NCBI GenBank assembly: GCA_903881475.1
Contig: CAIRTK010000018.1
Span: 37,919-101,918 of the forward strand
DNA from: an uncultured Opitutia bacterium
GTDB lineage: Bacteria; Verrucomicrobiota; Verrucomicrobiia; Opitutales; Opitutaceae
DNA: 64,000 nucleotides
Direction of reading: 5' to 3'
Position 1 is the first letter of the stretch. Every line of letters begins with the position of its first letter. The translations under genes were made by a program, and so were the position numbers. Below, in pieces: positions 43,154-51,304 of this stretch. The notes beneath the pieces are model-generated. The model had not been told where the DNA came from, did no database searches, and worked only from the letters and a program-made list of their open reading frames with translations.

Positions 43154-43912
43154 ATGTCCAATTCGTACAAATTATCCGTCATCGCGTGCGAGGTGATCGA
43201 GCCGGAGGTCCGGCATTTCATCCGCGACAATCCGCAGGTCCGGGAGCTGGTCATCATCCCGCTGGCGCTGCACGAGGATCCCGCCCGGCTGCAGCAGGAG
43301 CTGCAGCGGGCGGTGCACCGCGCGGAGACGAACCCCGAGGTCGAGGCCATCGTGCTGGTCTTCGGGCTCTGCGGGCGCGGGGTGGAGAATCTCCGGCACG
43401 AGCGCTGCCCGATCATCCTGGCCCGGGCGCATGACTGCGTGACGCTGTTCCTCGGCGACAAGGAACGCTACGCCGCCTACGTGAAGGACAATCCCGGCAC
43501 CTACTGGTACAACCCGGGGTTCATCCGCGGCCGCACGATTCCGGGCCCGGAGCGGGAGGCCCGGCTGCGCGAGGAGTACGGCCGGAAGTTCGACGCGGAG
43601 GATGTCGAGTTCCTGATCGAGCAGGACCGCGCGGGGCTCGCGCACTACAACCGCGCGGCCTACGTAAGCCTGGACCTGGCCGATACGAAGCGGGATGAGG
43701 ACTACACCCGCAGCTGTGCCGCCTGCCGCAACTGGGGTTTTGACCGGGTCCCGGGCGATCCCGCGCTGCTGCAGGCCCTGCTGCGCGGCGACTGGGATGA
43801 AAAGCGCTTTCTCATCGTGCCGCCCCGGCATGTGATCCGCCTCACGGCGGACGACACCATTATCCGCGCCGAGCCCGAGTCCGGTCCCCATGTGCCCCCG
43901 CCTCCAGCTTGA
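43154..43912 (+). CDS. DUF1638 domain protein
   Basis: A 252-aa protein. The family features are 'SVIACEVIEPEVRHFI' at the start, 'EAIVLVFGLCGRGVENLRHE' (G-x-C-G-x-G) and 'IILARAHDCVTLFLGDKERY' (H-D-C). Later come 'GTYWYNPGFIRG' and 'DYTRSCAACRNWGFDRV' with C-x-x-C. DUF1638 genes are commonly found next to corrinoid methyltransferase genes, but the function is unknown; the conserved Cys/His suggest metal handling. It overlaps the RACo gene by 23 bp and starts the rightward operon. Confidence 0.92.
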   Translation: MSNSYKLSVIACEVIEPEVRHFIRDNPQVRELVIIPLALHEDPARLQQELQRAVHRAETNPEVEAIVLVFGLCGRGVENLRHERCPIILARAHDCVTLFLGDKERYAAYVKDNPGTYWYNPGFIRGRTIPGPEREARLREEYGRKFDAEDVEFLIEQDRAGLAHYNRAAYVSLDLADTKRDEDYTRSCAACRNWGFDRVPGDPALLQALLRGDWDEKRFLIVPPRHVIRLTADDTIIRAEPESGPHVPPPPA

Positions 43913-45521
43913 AACCCCGGAGGGCAGCCGGGAAATCGGCCTCGCGCCGGGCGATGACCGGCTGCTGCTGACGGAGCTGCTGGCCCGCCGCGGGCATCCG
44001 CTGAACACCCGTTGCGGCGGCCGCGGCCTGTGCGGCGGCTGCGAGGTCGGGCTGCGTGCGGGCACGCTCCGGCGCATGCCGGACGGGGCCACGGTCGCGC
44101 CGGCGGCCGGGGAACGCCTGCGCGCCTGCCAGCTGCGGCCGGCCGGGGAGGCGGAGATCACGTTGACCGTGCCGGCGCGTTCCCTGCTGAAGCACGAGCC
44201 GTCCATCGTCGCGGAGTTCAAGATCAACGTCCCCTGGGCCCGGGATCCGCTCGATTCGTCGGCGCGGACCGGCGCGGCGGTGGACATCGGCACCACGACG
44301 GTCGCCCTGCTGCTGTGCGACCTCGTCACGGGCCGGGTGCTGGCGGAGGCGTCGGCCTTCAATGCGCAGATCCGCTTTGGCGAGGACGTGCTCACGCGCA
44401 TCCAGCGCTGTTACCAGAACCCCGCCGCGGTGCGGGAGCTGCAGCGCGCAGTGACGGTGGAAACCATCCAGCCCCTGCTGGCCGAGGCGTGCCAGGCGGC
44501 CGGGATCGCGCGGGAGGAGGTCGGCGTGATGACCGTGGCGGCGAACACGACCATGCAGCATCTGCTGGCGGGCGTGGACCCGAGCCCGCTCGGGGTGCAC
44601 CCGTTCAAGCCGGAGTTTCTCGAGCATCGCAGTTATCCGCCGGCGGAGCTTGGCCTCGTTTTCGGCGGGTCGGAGGCGCGGGTCCATCTGCTCCCCGGGC
44701 CGGCGGCCTACGTCGGGGCCGACCTCGCCGCGGGCCTCGTGGCCACGGGCATGCTCTACGACGAGGGCCCGGTGCTGCTGGTGGACGTTGGTACCAACGG
44801 CGAGATCATCGCCAAGGTGGGCGGCCGCCTGGTGGGTTGCGCCACGGCGGCGGGGCCGGCCTTTGAGGGCGCCGGCCTGACCAGTGGCACGCGCGGGGTC
44901 CGGGGCGCGATCGAGCGCATCACCCTGCGCGGCGATCCCTTCGGGGTGGAGCTGGGCGTGATCGGCGGCGGGACGCGCCCGATCGGCATCTGCGGGTCGG
45001 CCTACGTGGACTTCCTGTGGGAAGGGCGGCGCCGCGGACTCGTGCGGGATAATGGCCGCTTTGCGGAGGACTTTGTCGCCCGCGCCGGACCGCTGGTCGG
45101 GGCCGACGAGTTCGGCCGGCGGCTGAAGCTGCACGGCGCCGGCGCCTCGGGTCCGGTCTGGATCTCGGAGGTGGACATTGCGCGGCTGCTTCAGGCCAAG
45201 GCCGCCATCGCCGCCGGCATCACCACCCTGCTTGGCCTGCTGGGCCGGACCGCCGCCGACGTGAAGACGCTGTATCTCGCGGGTGGCTTCGGGCTGCACC
45301 TCTCGCTGGAGCACGCCATCGGCTGCGGTCTGCTGCCGGGATTCACCCCCGCGCAGATCCAGGTGGTCGGCAACACCTCCCTGGGCGGCGCCTTCCTCGC
45401 GCTCAACGACCGCAGTTTCCTCGCGGAGATGACGTCCGCCTGCGCCCGGATGGAATCCATCGAGCTCAACCTCCAGCCCGGCTTCGAGGACGCCTACATC
45501 GACCAGCTGATGCTCCCCTGA
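43890..45521 (+). CDS. RACo-type corrinoid activation protein (ASKHA ATPase with 2Fe-2S domain)
   Basis: A 543-aa protein that uses ATP to reduce inactivated Co(II) corrinoid to Co(I) in corrinoid methyltransferase systems. The N-terminal ferredoxin-like domain has 'NTRCGGRGLCGGCEVGL' and a fourth Cys in 'ERLRACQLRPA' (2Fe-2S). A linker and the ASKHA domain follow: 'AAVDIGTTTVALLLCDL' (phosphate 1), 'LLVDVGTNGEIIAKV' (phosphate 2) and 'TLYLAGGFGLHLSLE' (adenosine). The full length matches RACo/DUF4445 proteins. It would serve the single corrinoid protein at 42344. Confidence 0.94.
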   Translation: MCPRLQLETPEGSREIGLAPGDDRLLLTELLARRGHPLNTRCGGRGLCGGCEVGLRAGTLRRMPDGATVAPAAGERLRACQLRPAGEAEITLTVPARSLLKHEPSIVAEFKINVPWARDPLDSSARTGAAVDIGTTTVALLLCDLVTGRVLAEASAFNAQIRFGEDVLTRIQRCYQNPAAVRELQRAVTVETIQPLLAEACQAAGIAREEVGVMTVAANTTMQHLLAGVDPSPLGVHPFKPEFLEHRSYPPAELGLVFGGSEARVHLLPGPAAYVGADLAAGLVATGMLYDEGPVLLVDVGTNGEIIAKVGGRLVGCATAAGPAFEGAGLTSGTRGVRGAIERITLRGDPFGVELGVIGGGTRPIGICGSAYVDFLWEGRRRGLVRDNGRFAEDFVARAGPLVGADEFGRRLKLHGAGASGPVWISEVDIARLLQAKAAIAAGITTLLGLLGRTAADVKTLYLAGGFGLHLSLEHAIGCGLLPGFTPAQIQVVGNTSLGGAFLALNDRSFLAEMTSACARMESIELNLQPGFEDAYIDQLMLP

Positions 45522-45543
45522 TCCGGTCCAACCCCCGCCCACC

Positions 45544-46557
45544 ATGAGCGCCACTTCGCGTGAGATTGTGCAGCAAACCCTGGCCTTTGCCGGCCCGCCC
45601 CGCGCGCCCCGCGACCTCTGGGTGCTGCCCATCGCGGCGGAGCAGCATCCCGCCGCGCTGGCGGAGCTGGCGCGGGATTTCCCCACGGACTTCACGGCCG
45701 TTTCCGGCCATGAACGGATGACCGCGCCGACCGTGGGCAACCCGCATGCCGTCGGCCGGTTCACCGACGAGTGGGGCTGCACGTTTGAGAACATCCAGCG
45801 CGGCGTCATCGGCGAGGTGAAGGATCCGCTGGTGCGCGAGTGGGCCACCGACCGTGGGCGGATCCATGTGCCGCGCGAGTGGCTCACGCTGGACCGGGAC
45901 GCGGTGAACCGCGACTGCGCGGCCACCGACCGGTACACCTTTGCCGCGGCCTGTCCGCGGCCCTTCGAGCAGCTCCAGTTCATCCGCGGCTCGGAGGACC
46001 TCTACCTTGACCTGCTGGACCCGCCGGCGGAGCTGCCAGGGTTCATGCGCGAGATGCACGCGTTCTACTGCGAGCTGCTCGAGGCGTGGGCCCGGACCGA
46101 CGTGGACGCCCTGCGCTTCATGGACGACTGGGGCTCGCAGCGCGCGTTGCTCATTGCGCCGGCGCTCTGGCGCGCGCTGTTCAAGCCCATGTACCGCGAC
46201 TACGCCCAGATCGCACACGCCCACGGCAAGCGGCTGTTCATGCACTCGGACGGCCACATCGCCGCCATCTACCCGGACCTCGTGGAAATCGGGATTGATG
46301 CGGTCAACTCCCAGCTCTTTTGCATGGGCGTCTCCACCCTGGCGCCGTACGCCGGCCGCATCACGTTTTGGGGCGAGATCGACCGCCAGCACCTGCTGTC
46401 GCACGGCACGCCGGACGAGGTCGCGCGCGCCGTCTGCGACGTGCACCATCACCTGTGGCGCAACGGCGGCTGCATCGGCCAGTGCGAATTTGGCGCCGCG
46501 GCGCGGCCGGAGAATGTCCGGCAGGTCTACGCCACCTGGAATTCCCTCGTGCCCTGA
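45544..46557 (+). CDS. UroD-fold corrinoid methyltransferase, paralogue 6 (HSDG type)
   Basis: 337 aa, the shortest member. The metal-site segment is 'RLFMHSDGHIAAIYPDLV' (near residue 233), then 'IGIDAVNSQLFCMGV'. The C-terminal site keeps a Cys, in 'GCIGQCEFGAAARPENV', close to the MtaA/MtbA layout. 'DDWGSQRALLIAPALWRALF' is the family's central D-D-x-G-x-Q segment. It follows the RACo gene by 22 bp in the same operon. Confidence 0.87.
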   Translation: MSATSREIVQQTLAFAGPPRAPRDLWVLPIAAEQHPAALAELARDFPTDFTAVSGHERMTAPTVGNPHAVGRFTDEWGCTFENIQRGVIGEVKDPLVREWATDRGRIHVPREWLTLDRDAVNRDCAATDRYTFAAACPRPFEQLQFIRGSEDLYLDLLDPPAELPGFMREMHAFYCELLEAWARTDVDALRFMDDWGSQRALLIAPALWRALFKPMYRDYAQIAHAHGKRLFMHSDGHIAAIYPDLVEIGIDAVNSQLFCMGVSTLAPYAGRITFWGEIDRQHLLSHGTPDEVARAVCDVHHHLWRNGGCIGQCEFGAAARPENVRQVYATWNSLVP

Positions 46558-46577
46558 AACCCCGGAACCCATCCCCC

Positions 46578-47846
46578 ATGCCCGCCGCCCCGATCGAACT
46601 CCTGCCGCACGACCGCGACGTCCTGCGGCCCCTGGCCGAGCAGTACGCGGCGATCGCCGCGCTGCCCGTGCACCGAGAGAAGGCGCGGCTCTGGAGCCGG
46701 ATGAACGGGCTGCGCAGCGAGCGGCCCATGGTGTGGATCACCGAGGTGCCCTGGCACGAGTTCAACAAGGGCTCGGCCGAGCTGACGGTGCAATGCCGCG
46801 CGCCCTGGGCGCGCACCGTGGAGCTGGAGCTGCGCCGGCAGCTTTACCAGTGGCGGCACCTGCCGGTGGACATGATCTTCAGCGACCACGTGCCTTGCCC
46901 GATCGCCTACCGGAGCACGGGCTTCGGGATGATGCGGCAGGGGGAGCTGCTCGCGATCACCGGCGGCGCCGGCATCTCCTCCCAGCATTTCGAACCCCAG
47001 ATTTCATCGCTCGCGGACCTCGGCAAGATCAAGGACCCGGTGGTGACGGTGGACCGGGCCGACACCGCCGCGCGGCTGGCTGCGATGCGCTCCGCGTTCG
47101 GCGACATCATTCCCGTGCGCGAACGGGGCTGCGACAACCTGTGGTTCACGCCGTGGGACAACCTCGTGATGTGGTACGGCGTGCAGGAGGCGCTGCTCGA
47201 CCTCATCGAGCAACCCGAGGTCATCAACGCGGCGGTCGAGCGCATCGTCGAGTGCTGCCTGAAGGAGCTCGACCAGATGACCGCGCTGAACCTGCTGACC
47301 CTGAACACGTGCAACTGCCGCATCGGCTCCGGGGCGTACGGCTACTCGGACGAGCTGCCGGGGCCCGGCTTCGATCCCTCGCACCCGACCGCGGAGCACC
47401 TGTGGGGCTGCTCCAACGCGCAGATCTTCACGGAAGTCTCGCCCGAGATGCACTGGGAGTTCGCGCTGCGGCACGACCTGCCCTGGTTCAAGCGCTGGGG
47501 CCTCGTCTACTACGGCTGCTGCGAAGTCCTCGATACCAAGATGGATCTCCTGCGGCGCATCCCGAACCTGCGCAAGATCTCGATGAACTACCGCATCAAC
47601 GTCGCCCGCGCGGCCGCCGCGACCGGCGCGGACTATGTCTTCAGCTACAAGCCCAACCCGGCGGTCTTCGCCACCGACCGTTGGGACCTGGGCCAGGCCC
47701 GCGCCGAACTCCGGCACATGCTCGACTGCACGCAGGGCGGGCACGTCGAGATCGTCCTGAAGGACATTTCCACCGTCGCCGGCCAGCCGCACCGGCTGTG
47801 GGAATGGGCCGCCATGGCGATGGAACTCGTGGAGGGCCGGGGATGA
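46578..47846 (+). CDS. UroD-fold methyltransferase-like protein, paralogue 7 (divergent, GCCE type)
   Basis: 422 aa from MPAAPIELLPHDRDVLRPLA. It is a distinct subfamily: the segment at the metal site reads 'LVYYGCCEVLDTKMDLLRRI' (near residue 312) with two adjacent Cys instead of H-x-C-G. Further Cys occur in 'LNTCNCRIGSGAYGY'. A conserved-looking 'CDNLWFTPWDNLVMWYG' precedes the helical half. The vicinal cysteines suggest a different metal centre. It starts 20 bp after paralogue 6 and is the last gene of the DUF1638-RACo operon. Confidence 0.82.
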   Translation: MPAAPIELLPHDRDVLRPLAEQYAAIAALPVHREKARLWSRMNGLRSERPMVWITEVPWHEFNKGSAELTVQCRAPWARTVELELRRQLYQWRHLPVDMIFSDHVPCPIAYRSTGFGMMRQGELLAITGGAGISSQHFEPQISSLADLGKIKDPVVTVDRADTAARLAAMRSAFGDIIPVRERGCDNLWFTPWDNLVMWYGVQEALLDLIEQPEVINAAVERIVECCLKELDQMTALNLLTLNTCNCRIGSGAYGYSDELPGPGFDPSHPTAEHLWGCSNAQIFTEVSPEMHWEFALRHDLPWFKRWGLVYYGCCEVLDTKMDLLRRIPNLRKISMNYRINVARAAAATGADYVFSYKPNPAVFATDRWDLGQARAELRHMLDCTQGGHVEIVLKDISTVAGQPHRLWEWAAMAMELVEGRG

Positions 47847-47860
47847 CCCGACGGGCAACA

Positions 47861-48898
47861 CTATTCCGCGTCCTCCGGCCGGTGGTCCCGGGCGTAGGCC
47901 AGCATGGCGCGGACGTTCTCGGGCGGGGTGAGGGGCGAAATCTCGCAGCCCGCCCCGACAATGTAATAGCGGCCGCAGATCTCATGGCAGCGCCGGCAGG
48001 CCGCGTACACCCGCTCGGGCGTGCCCTCGAGCAGGTCGGTGATGGTGGAGACATTGCCGGCGAGCACGCGGGTGGGGCCGAGTTGCGCGCGCGCCTTCTG
48101 CAGGTTGGCCGGAAAATCGATCTCGTAGATGTCCACCGGCAGCTGGGCCATCCGCGGATAAAGCCGGTCGATCAGCCCGCACATGTGCTGCCGCAGCAGC
48201 ACGTCCGGATGGTTCCGCCGGAGCGTTTCCAGCACGCGCTTCTGCTGCGGCCAGAGAAACTCCTCGTAAAGCGCCGGCCCGATCAGGCCGGCCGCCGCGT
48301 CGCTCATGCCGATGGTGTCGGCGCCGGCGGCGATCTGCGCCGGGGCGTAGGCGATGGCGACATCCGCGCAGAAGGCCAGCAGGTCGTGGGCGAACTGCGG
48401 GTCGTCCCCGAAATCCAGCATGATGGTATTGAGGCCGCGCAGCTCGGCCGCGAGCGCCAGCGGGCCCTCGATCCAGCCGACGATGGACATGTCCGGGCCG
48501 GCCATGCGGCGCATCAGCTCGATGCTTTTCACCCGGTCGTGCATGCGGCCGCCGCCGAGCGGGTCGGGGACGCGCAGGATCCGCAGCCGGAGCTTGTCGG
48601 CCAGCGCCGCGCGCTCCTCGTTGATCGCCGGCCCCTGGTCGGTGAACCAGTCCACGCTCCCCTCGCCGGCGATGTCGATGACCTCGCGCGCGGGGTCCGA
48701 GCAGGTGAGCAGGCAGTCGAGCCCGAAGTCCGCCACGAGTTTGAGCTGGGCCTCCGCCAGCTTCCGCCCGTCCTTGGTGTAGTCGATAAAGGGGATCCCC
48801 GCGTGCTTCGCGGAGAACATCATCGCCATCGGCTGCGCCGGCAGGCGGTCCACGGCTTCGCCACGGATGACGCGGCGTACGCGTTCGATCGAGGTCAT
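47861..48898 (-). CDS. UroD-fold corrinoid methyltransferase, paralogue 8 (HMCG, MtaA/MtbA-like), inverted
   Basis: 345 aa. It starts 'MTSIERVRRVIRGEAVDRLP'. Among the twelve paralogues it alone retains the MtaA-like ligand set: His and Cys in 'LLRQHMCGLIDRLYPR' (near residue 238) and the distal Cys in 'IVGAGCEISPLTPPENVRAM'. That last segment is very close to methylcobamide:CoM methyltransferases. The gene is inverted relative to both neighbours; its stop is 15 bp from the convergent stop of paralogue 7, and its start diverges from paralogue 9. Coenzyme M use is not expected in this host; another thiol or a distinct substrate is likely. Confidence 0.9.
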   Translation of the reverse strand: MTSIERVRRVIRGEAVDRLPAQPMAMMFSAKHAGIPFIDYTKDGRKLAEAQLKLVADFGLDCLLTCSDPAREVIDIAGEGSVDWFTDQGPAINEERAALADKLRLRILRVPDPLGGGRMHDRVKSIELMRRMAGPDMSIVGWIEGPLALAAELRGLNTIMLDFGDDPQFAHDLLAFCADVAIAYAPAQIAAGADTIGMSDAAAGLIGPALYEEFLWPQQKRVLETLRRNHPDVLLRQHMCGLIDRLYPRMAQLPVDIYEIDFPANLQKARAQLGPTRVLAGNVSTITDLLEGTPERVYAACRRCHEICGRYYIVGAGCEISPLTPPENVRAMLAYARDHRPEDAE

Positions 48899-48969
48899 GC
48901 CAGCGTGATGCTGGGCGCCGCCCGTGAAATCAACCCCGCGTTGCCGCGAAAGCTGCGCATTTCTTGCCC

Positions 48970-50133
48970 ATGACCGCCCTGTCCCCCCGCCAACGCCTCA
49001 CGGCCGCGCTCGACCGCCGGCCGACCGACCGGCTCCCGGTGACGACACATCACCTGATGCGCTCGTACCTGCGGAAATACCTGCCGGGCAAGACGGACGA
49101 CGAGTTTTTCGCGGCCTTCGGGCTCGACCCGATCTGCTGGCTGCAGGCCCACCGGCCCGACCGGGCGGCGGGCGCGGACTACGAGGCGGGCCACCTGCCG
49201 GGATTCCTCGAGGCCCAGCGGATTGTCTCGCCGACCTGGCGGTTCGAGCATCAGGACGTGCCCGGTCGCGAGTACGCGACCACGCGCCACGCCATCATCA
49301 CCCCGCGCAAGACCCTGACGCTGGAGCTGCAGAGCAACGAGTTCACCGCGTGGGTCTCGGAGCGGCTCATCAAGGAAAAGTCCGACATCGACCTCATCGC
49401 CGAGTTCGCCCCGCAGCCGCTGTGCGACGTGGCGGCGGTCAACCGGTGCGCCGACGCCTACGGCGACACCGCGCTGATCCGCGGGAACATCAACTGCTTC
49501 GACCTCTACGGCCAGCCCGGCTGCTGGCAGGACGCCTGCGTGCTCCACGGCGTCGAGGAGATGATCCTCGCGACCTACGACGATCCGGCTTGGGTGCACG
49601 CCTTTCTCGGCATCCTGCGGGACCGGAAGGTGCGCTTCGCCGACTCGATGCAGGGCGCGCGCTACGACCTCATCGAGCACGGCGGCGGCGATGCCTCCTC
49701 CACCGTCATCTCCCCGAAGGTTTTCGATGAATTCGTCGCGCCCTACGACCGCGCGGTCATCGCGCACGCCCGTGCGGCCGGCCAGCGCGTGGTCTACCAC
49801 ACCTGCGGCGGCATGATGCCGATCCTGGAGCGGCTGGTCGGGCTCGGCTCCAACGCGCTGGAGACCTTCACCCCGCCCGCAATGGGCGGCGACGTCGACC
49901 TGGCCGAGGCCAAGCGCCGCATCGGCGACCAGGTGTGCTTCATCGGCGGCTTCGATCAGAACCGCTTCTTCACCACTGCCACCCCGGAGGAGACGCGCGC
50001 GGAGGTCCGCCGCTGCTTCCGCGAGGCCGGGGCCGGCGGCGGGTTCATTCTCAGCCCCTCCGACCATTTTTTCGAGGCCCGGCCCGAGCTGCTCCACGCC
50101 TTCGCCGACGAGGCGCGGCAGTGCACGTACTGA
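48970..50133 (+). CDS. UroD-fold corrinoid methyltransferase, paralogue 9 (HTCG type)
   Basis: 387 aa from the ATG at 48970 (MTALSPRQRLTAALDRRPTD). A TTG two codons upstream is possible but less likely. The metal-site segment is 'RVVYHTCGGMMPILERLV' (near residue 276), then 'SNALETFTPPAMGGDVDL'. The distal site has 'FILSPSDHFFEARPELLH' (Asp-His, no Cys). A central 'DLIEHGGGDASSTVISPKVF' is the E-x-G-G-D substrate-side segment common to this subfamily. It is the first gene of the third transcription unit, divergent from paralogue 8 across 71 bp. Confidence 0.88.
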   Translation: MTALSPRQRLTAALDRRPTDRLPVTTHHLMRSYLRKYLPGKTDDEFFAAFGLDPICWLQAHRPDRAAGADYEAGHLPGFLEAQRIVSPTWRFEHQDVPGREYATTRHAIITPRKTLTLELQSNEFTAWVSERLIKEKSDIDLIAEFAPQPLCDVAAVNRCADAYGDTALIRGNINCFDLYGQPGCWQDACVLHGVEEMILATYDDPAWVHAFLGILRDRKVRFADSMQGARYDLIEHGGGDASSTVISPKVFDEFVAPYDRAVIAHARAAGQRVVYHTCGGMMPILERLVGLGSNALETFTPPAMGGDVDLAEAKRRIGDQVCFIGGFDQNRFFTTATPEETRAEVRRCFREAGAGGGFILSPSDHFFEARPELLHAFADEARQCTY

Positions 50134-50151
50134 CCGGCCCGAATTTTCACC

Positions 50152-51279
50152 ATGACCCCGCTCGAACGTTTCCACGCCTGCATGAATTACCAGCCGGTCG
50201 ACCGGGTGCCGAACCACGAGGTCGGTGTCTGGGCCCAGACCAAGCAGCGCTGGCGCGAGGAGGGCCTGGCCACGGCGGACCTGCACTGGGACTGGTTCAC
50301 GGGCGAGCCCCACTGGGACCTGGACCCGCGGGAATACATTGATGTGCGCACGGACATGGTTCCGCCCTACGAGGTCAAGGTCCTCAGCCGCGAGGGCGAG
50401 ACCGAGATCGTGCAGGGGGCCAACGGCGTGATCTCGAAGGGGCTCATCACCGGCACCACCGACGGCATGCGCATGAGCATGGACGAATACATCAGCTTTC
50501 CGGTGAGCACGCCCGCGGACTTCCAGGCGCTGAAGCAGCGCTTCCGGCCGTCGTCACCGGTGCGCCAGCCGCTGCACTGGCGCGAATTCCTGCTGCCCGG
50601 CTGGGGCCTGCGCCGGCACCCGCTGATCCTCGGCCGCAACTGCGCCATCCTCGGCTACTACTGGCGCGCCCGCGAGTGGATGGGCACCGAGAACGTCAGC
50701 TATGCCTGGTACGACGAGCCTGCGATGATGCACGAGATGATGGAATTCATCACCGACTTCACGATCGAGGCGACGCGGCCGATTCTCGAAGCCGGCGTGC
50801 GGCCGGACTACATCTTCATCAACGAGGACCTGAGCATGAAGAACGGGCCGTTGCTCAGCCCGGATACATACCGCGCGTTCATCCTCCCGGAGCTGAAGCG
50901 GCTGGTCGCCTGGTTTAAGTCGCAGGGCGTCCGCTGGGTGGTCATCGACACCGACGGCAACTGCGAGCTCGTGATCCCGCCCTTCCTCGAGGCGGGGGTG
51001 GACGGCATCTGGCCGCTGGAGCGCGCCTCCGACATGGACCCCGGGGCGATCCGCCGGAAATTCGGCCGCGACCTGCGGCTGTGGGGCGGAGTGGACAAGC
51101 GCGAGCTGGCGAAGGACCCGGCCGCGATCGACGCGCACCTGCGCACGCTGCAGCCGCTGATCGCCGAGGGCGGGTTCATCCCCACGGTTGACCACCTCGT
51201 GCCGCCGGACGTCTCGCTTGCGAACTTCCAGCACTACATGCGGCGCAAGCACCAGCTCCTGCGCGGCGAGGCGTTCTGA
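50152..51279 (+). CDS. UroD-fold corrinoid methyltransferase, paralogue 10 (DTDG type)
   Basis: 375 aa. The N-terminus 'MTPLERFHACMNYQPVDRVP' is the family opening. The metal-site segment is 'RWVVIDTDGNCELVIPPFL' (near residue 266): no His and no Cys at the usual places, though a Cys follows three residues later. Then comes 'GVDGIWPLERASDMDP'. The distal site is 'GGFIPTVDHLVPPDVSL'. It is closely patterned on paralogue 4 at 40085. It starts 18 bp after paralogue 9. Confidence 0.86.
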   Translation: MTPLERFHACMNYQPVDRVPNHEVGVWAQTKQRWREEGLATADLHWDWFTGEPHWDLDPREYIDVRTDMVPPYEVKVLSREGETEIVQGANGVISKGLITGTTDGMRMSMDEYISFPVSTPADFQALKQRFRPSSPVRQPLHWREFLLPGWGLRRHPLILGRNCAILGYYWRAREWMGTENVSYAWYDEPAMMHEMMEFITDFTIEATRPILEAGVRPDYIFINEDLSMKNGPLLSPDTYRAFILPELKRLVAWFKSQGVRWVVIDTDGNCELVIPPFLEAGVDGIWPLERASDMDPGAIRRKFGRDLRLWGGVDKRELAKDPAAIDAHLRTLQPLIAEGGFIPTVDHLVPPDVSLANFQHYMRRKHQLLRGEAF

Positions 51280-51304
51280 GCCGCGACCGCCCCCAAATTT
51301 TCCC

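Noticed and set aside
45941..48973. A 1010-codon plus-strand open frame through paralogues 6, 7 and the inverted paralogue 8
   Set aside because: It is a frame shadow with Arg/Pro-rich nonsense. The real genes in other frames show clear UroD-fold motifs and tight start/stop spacing.
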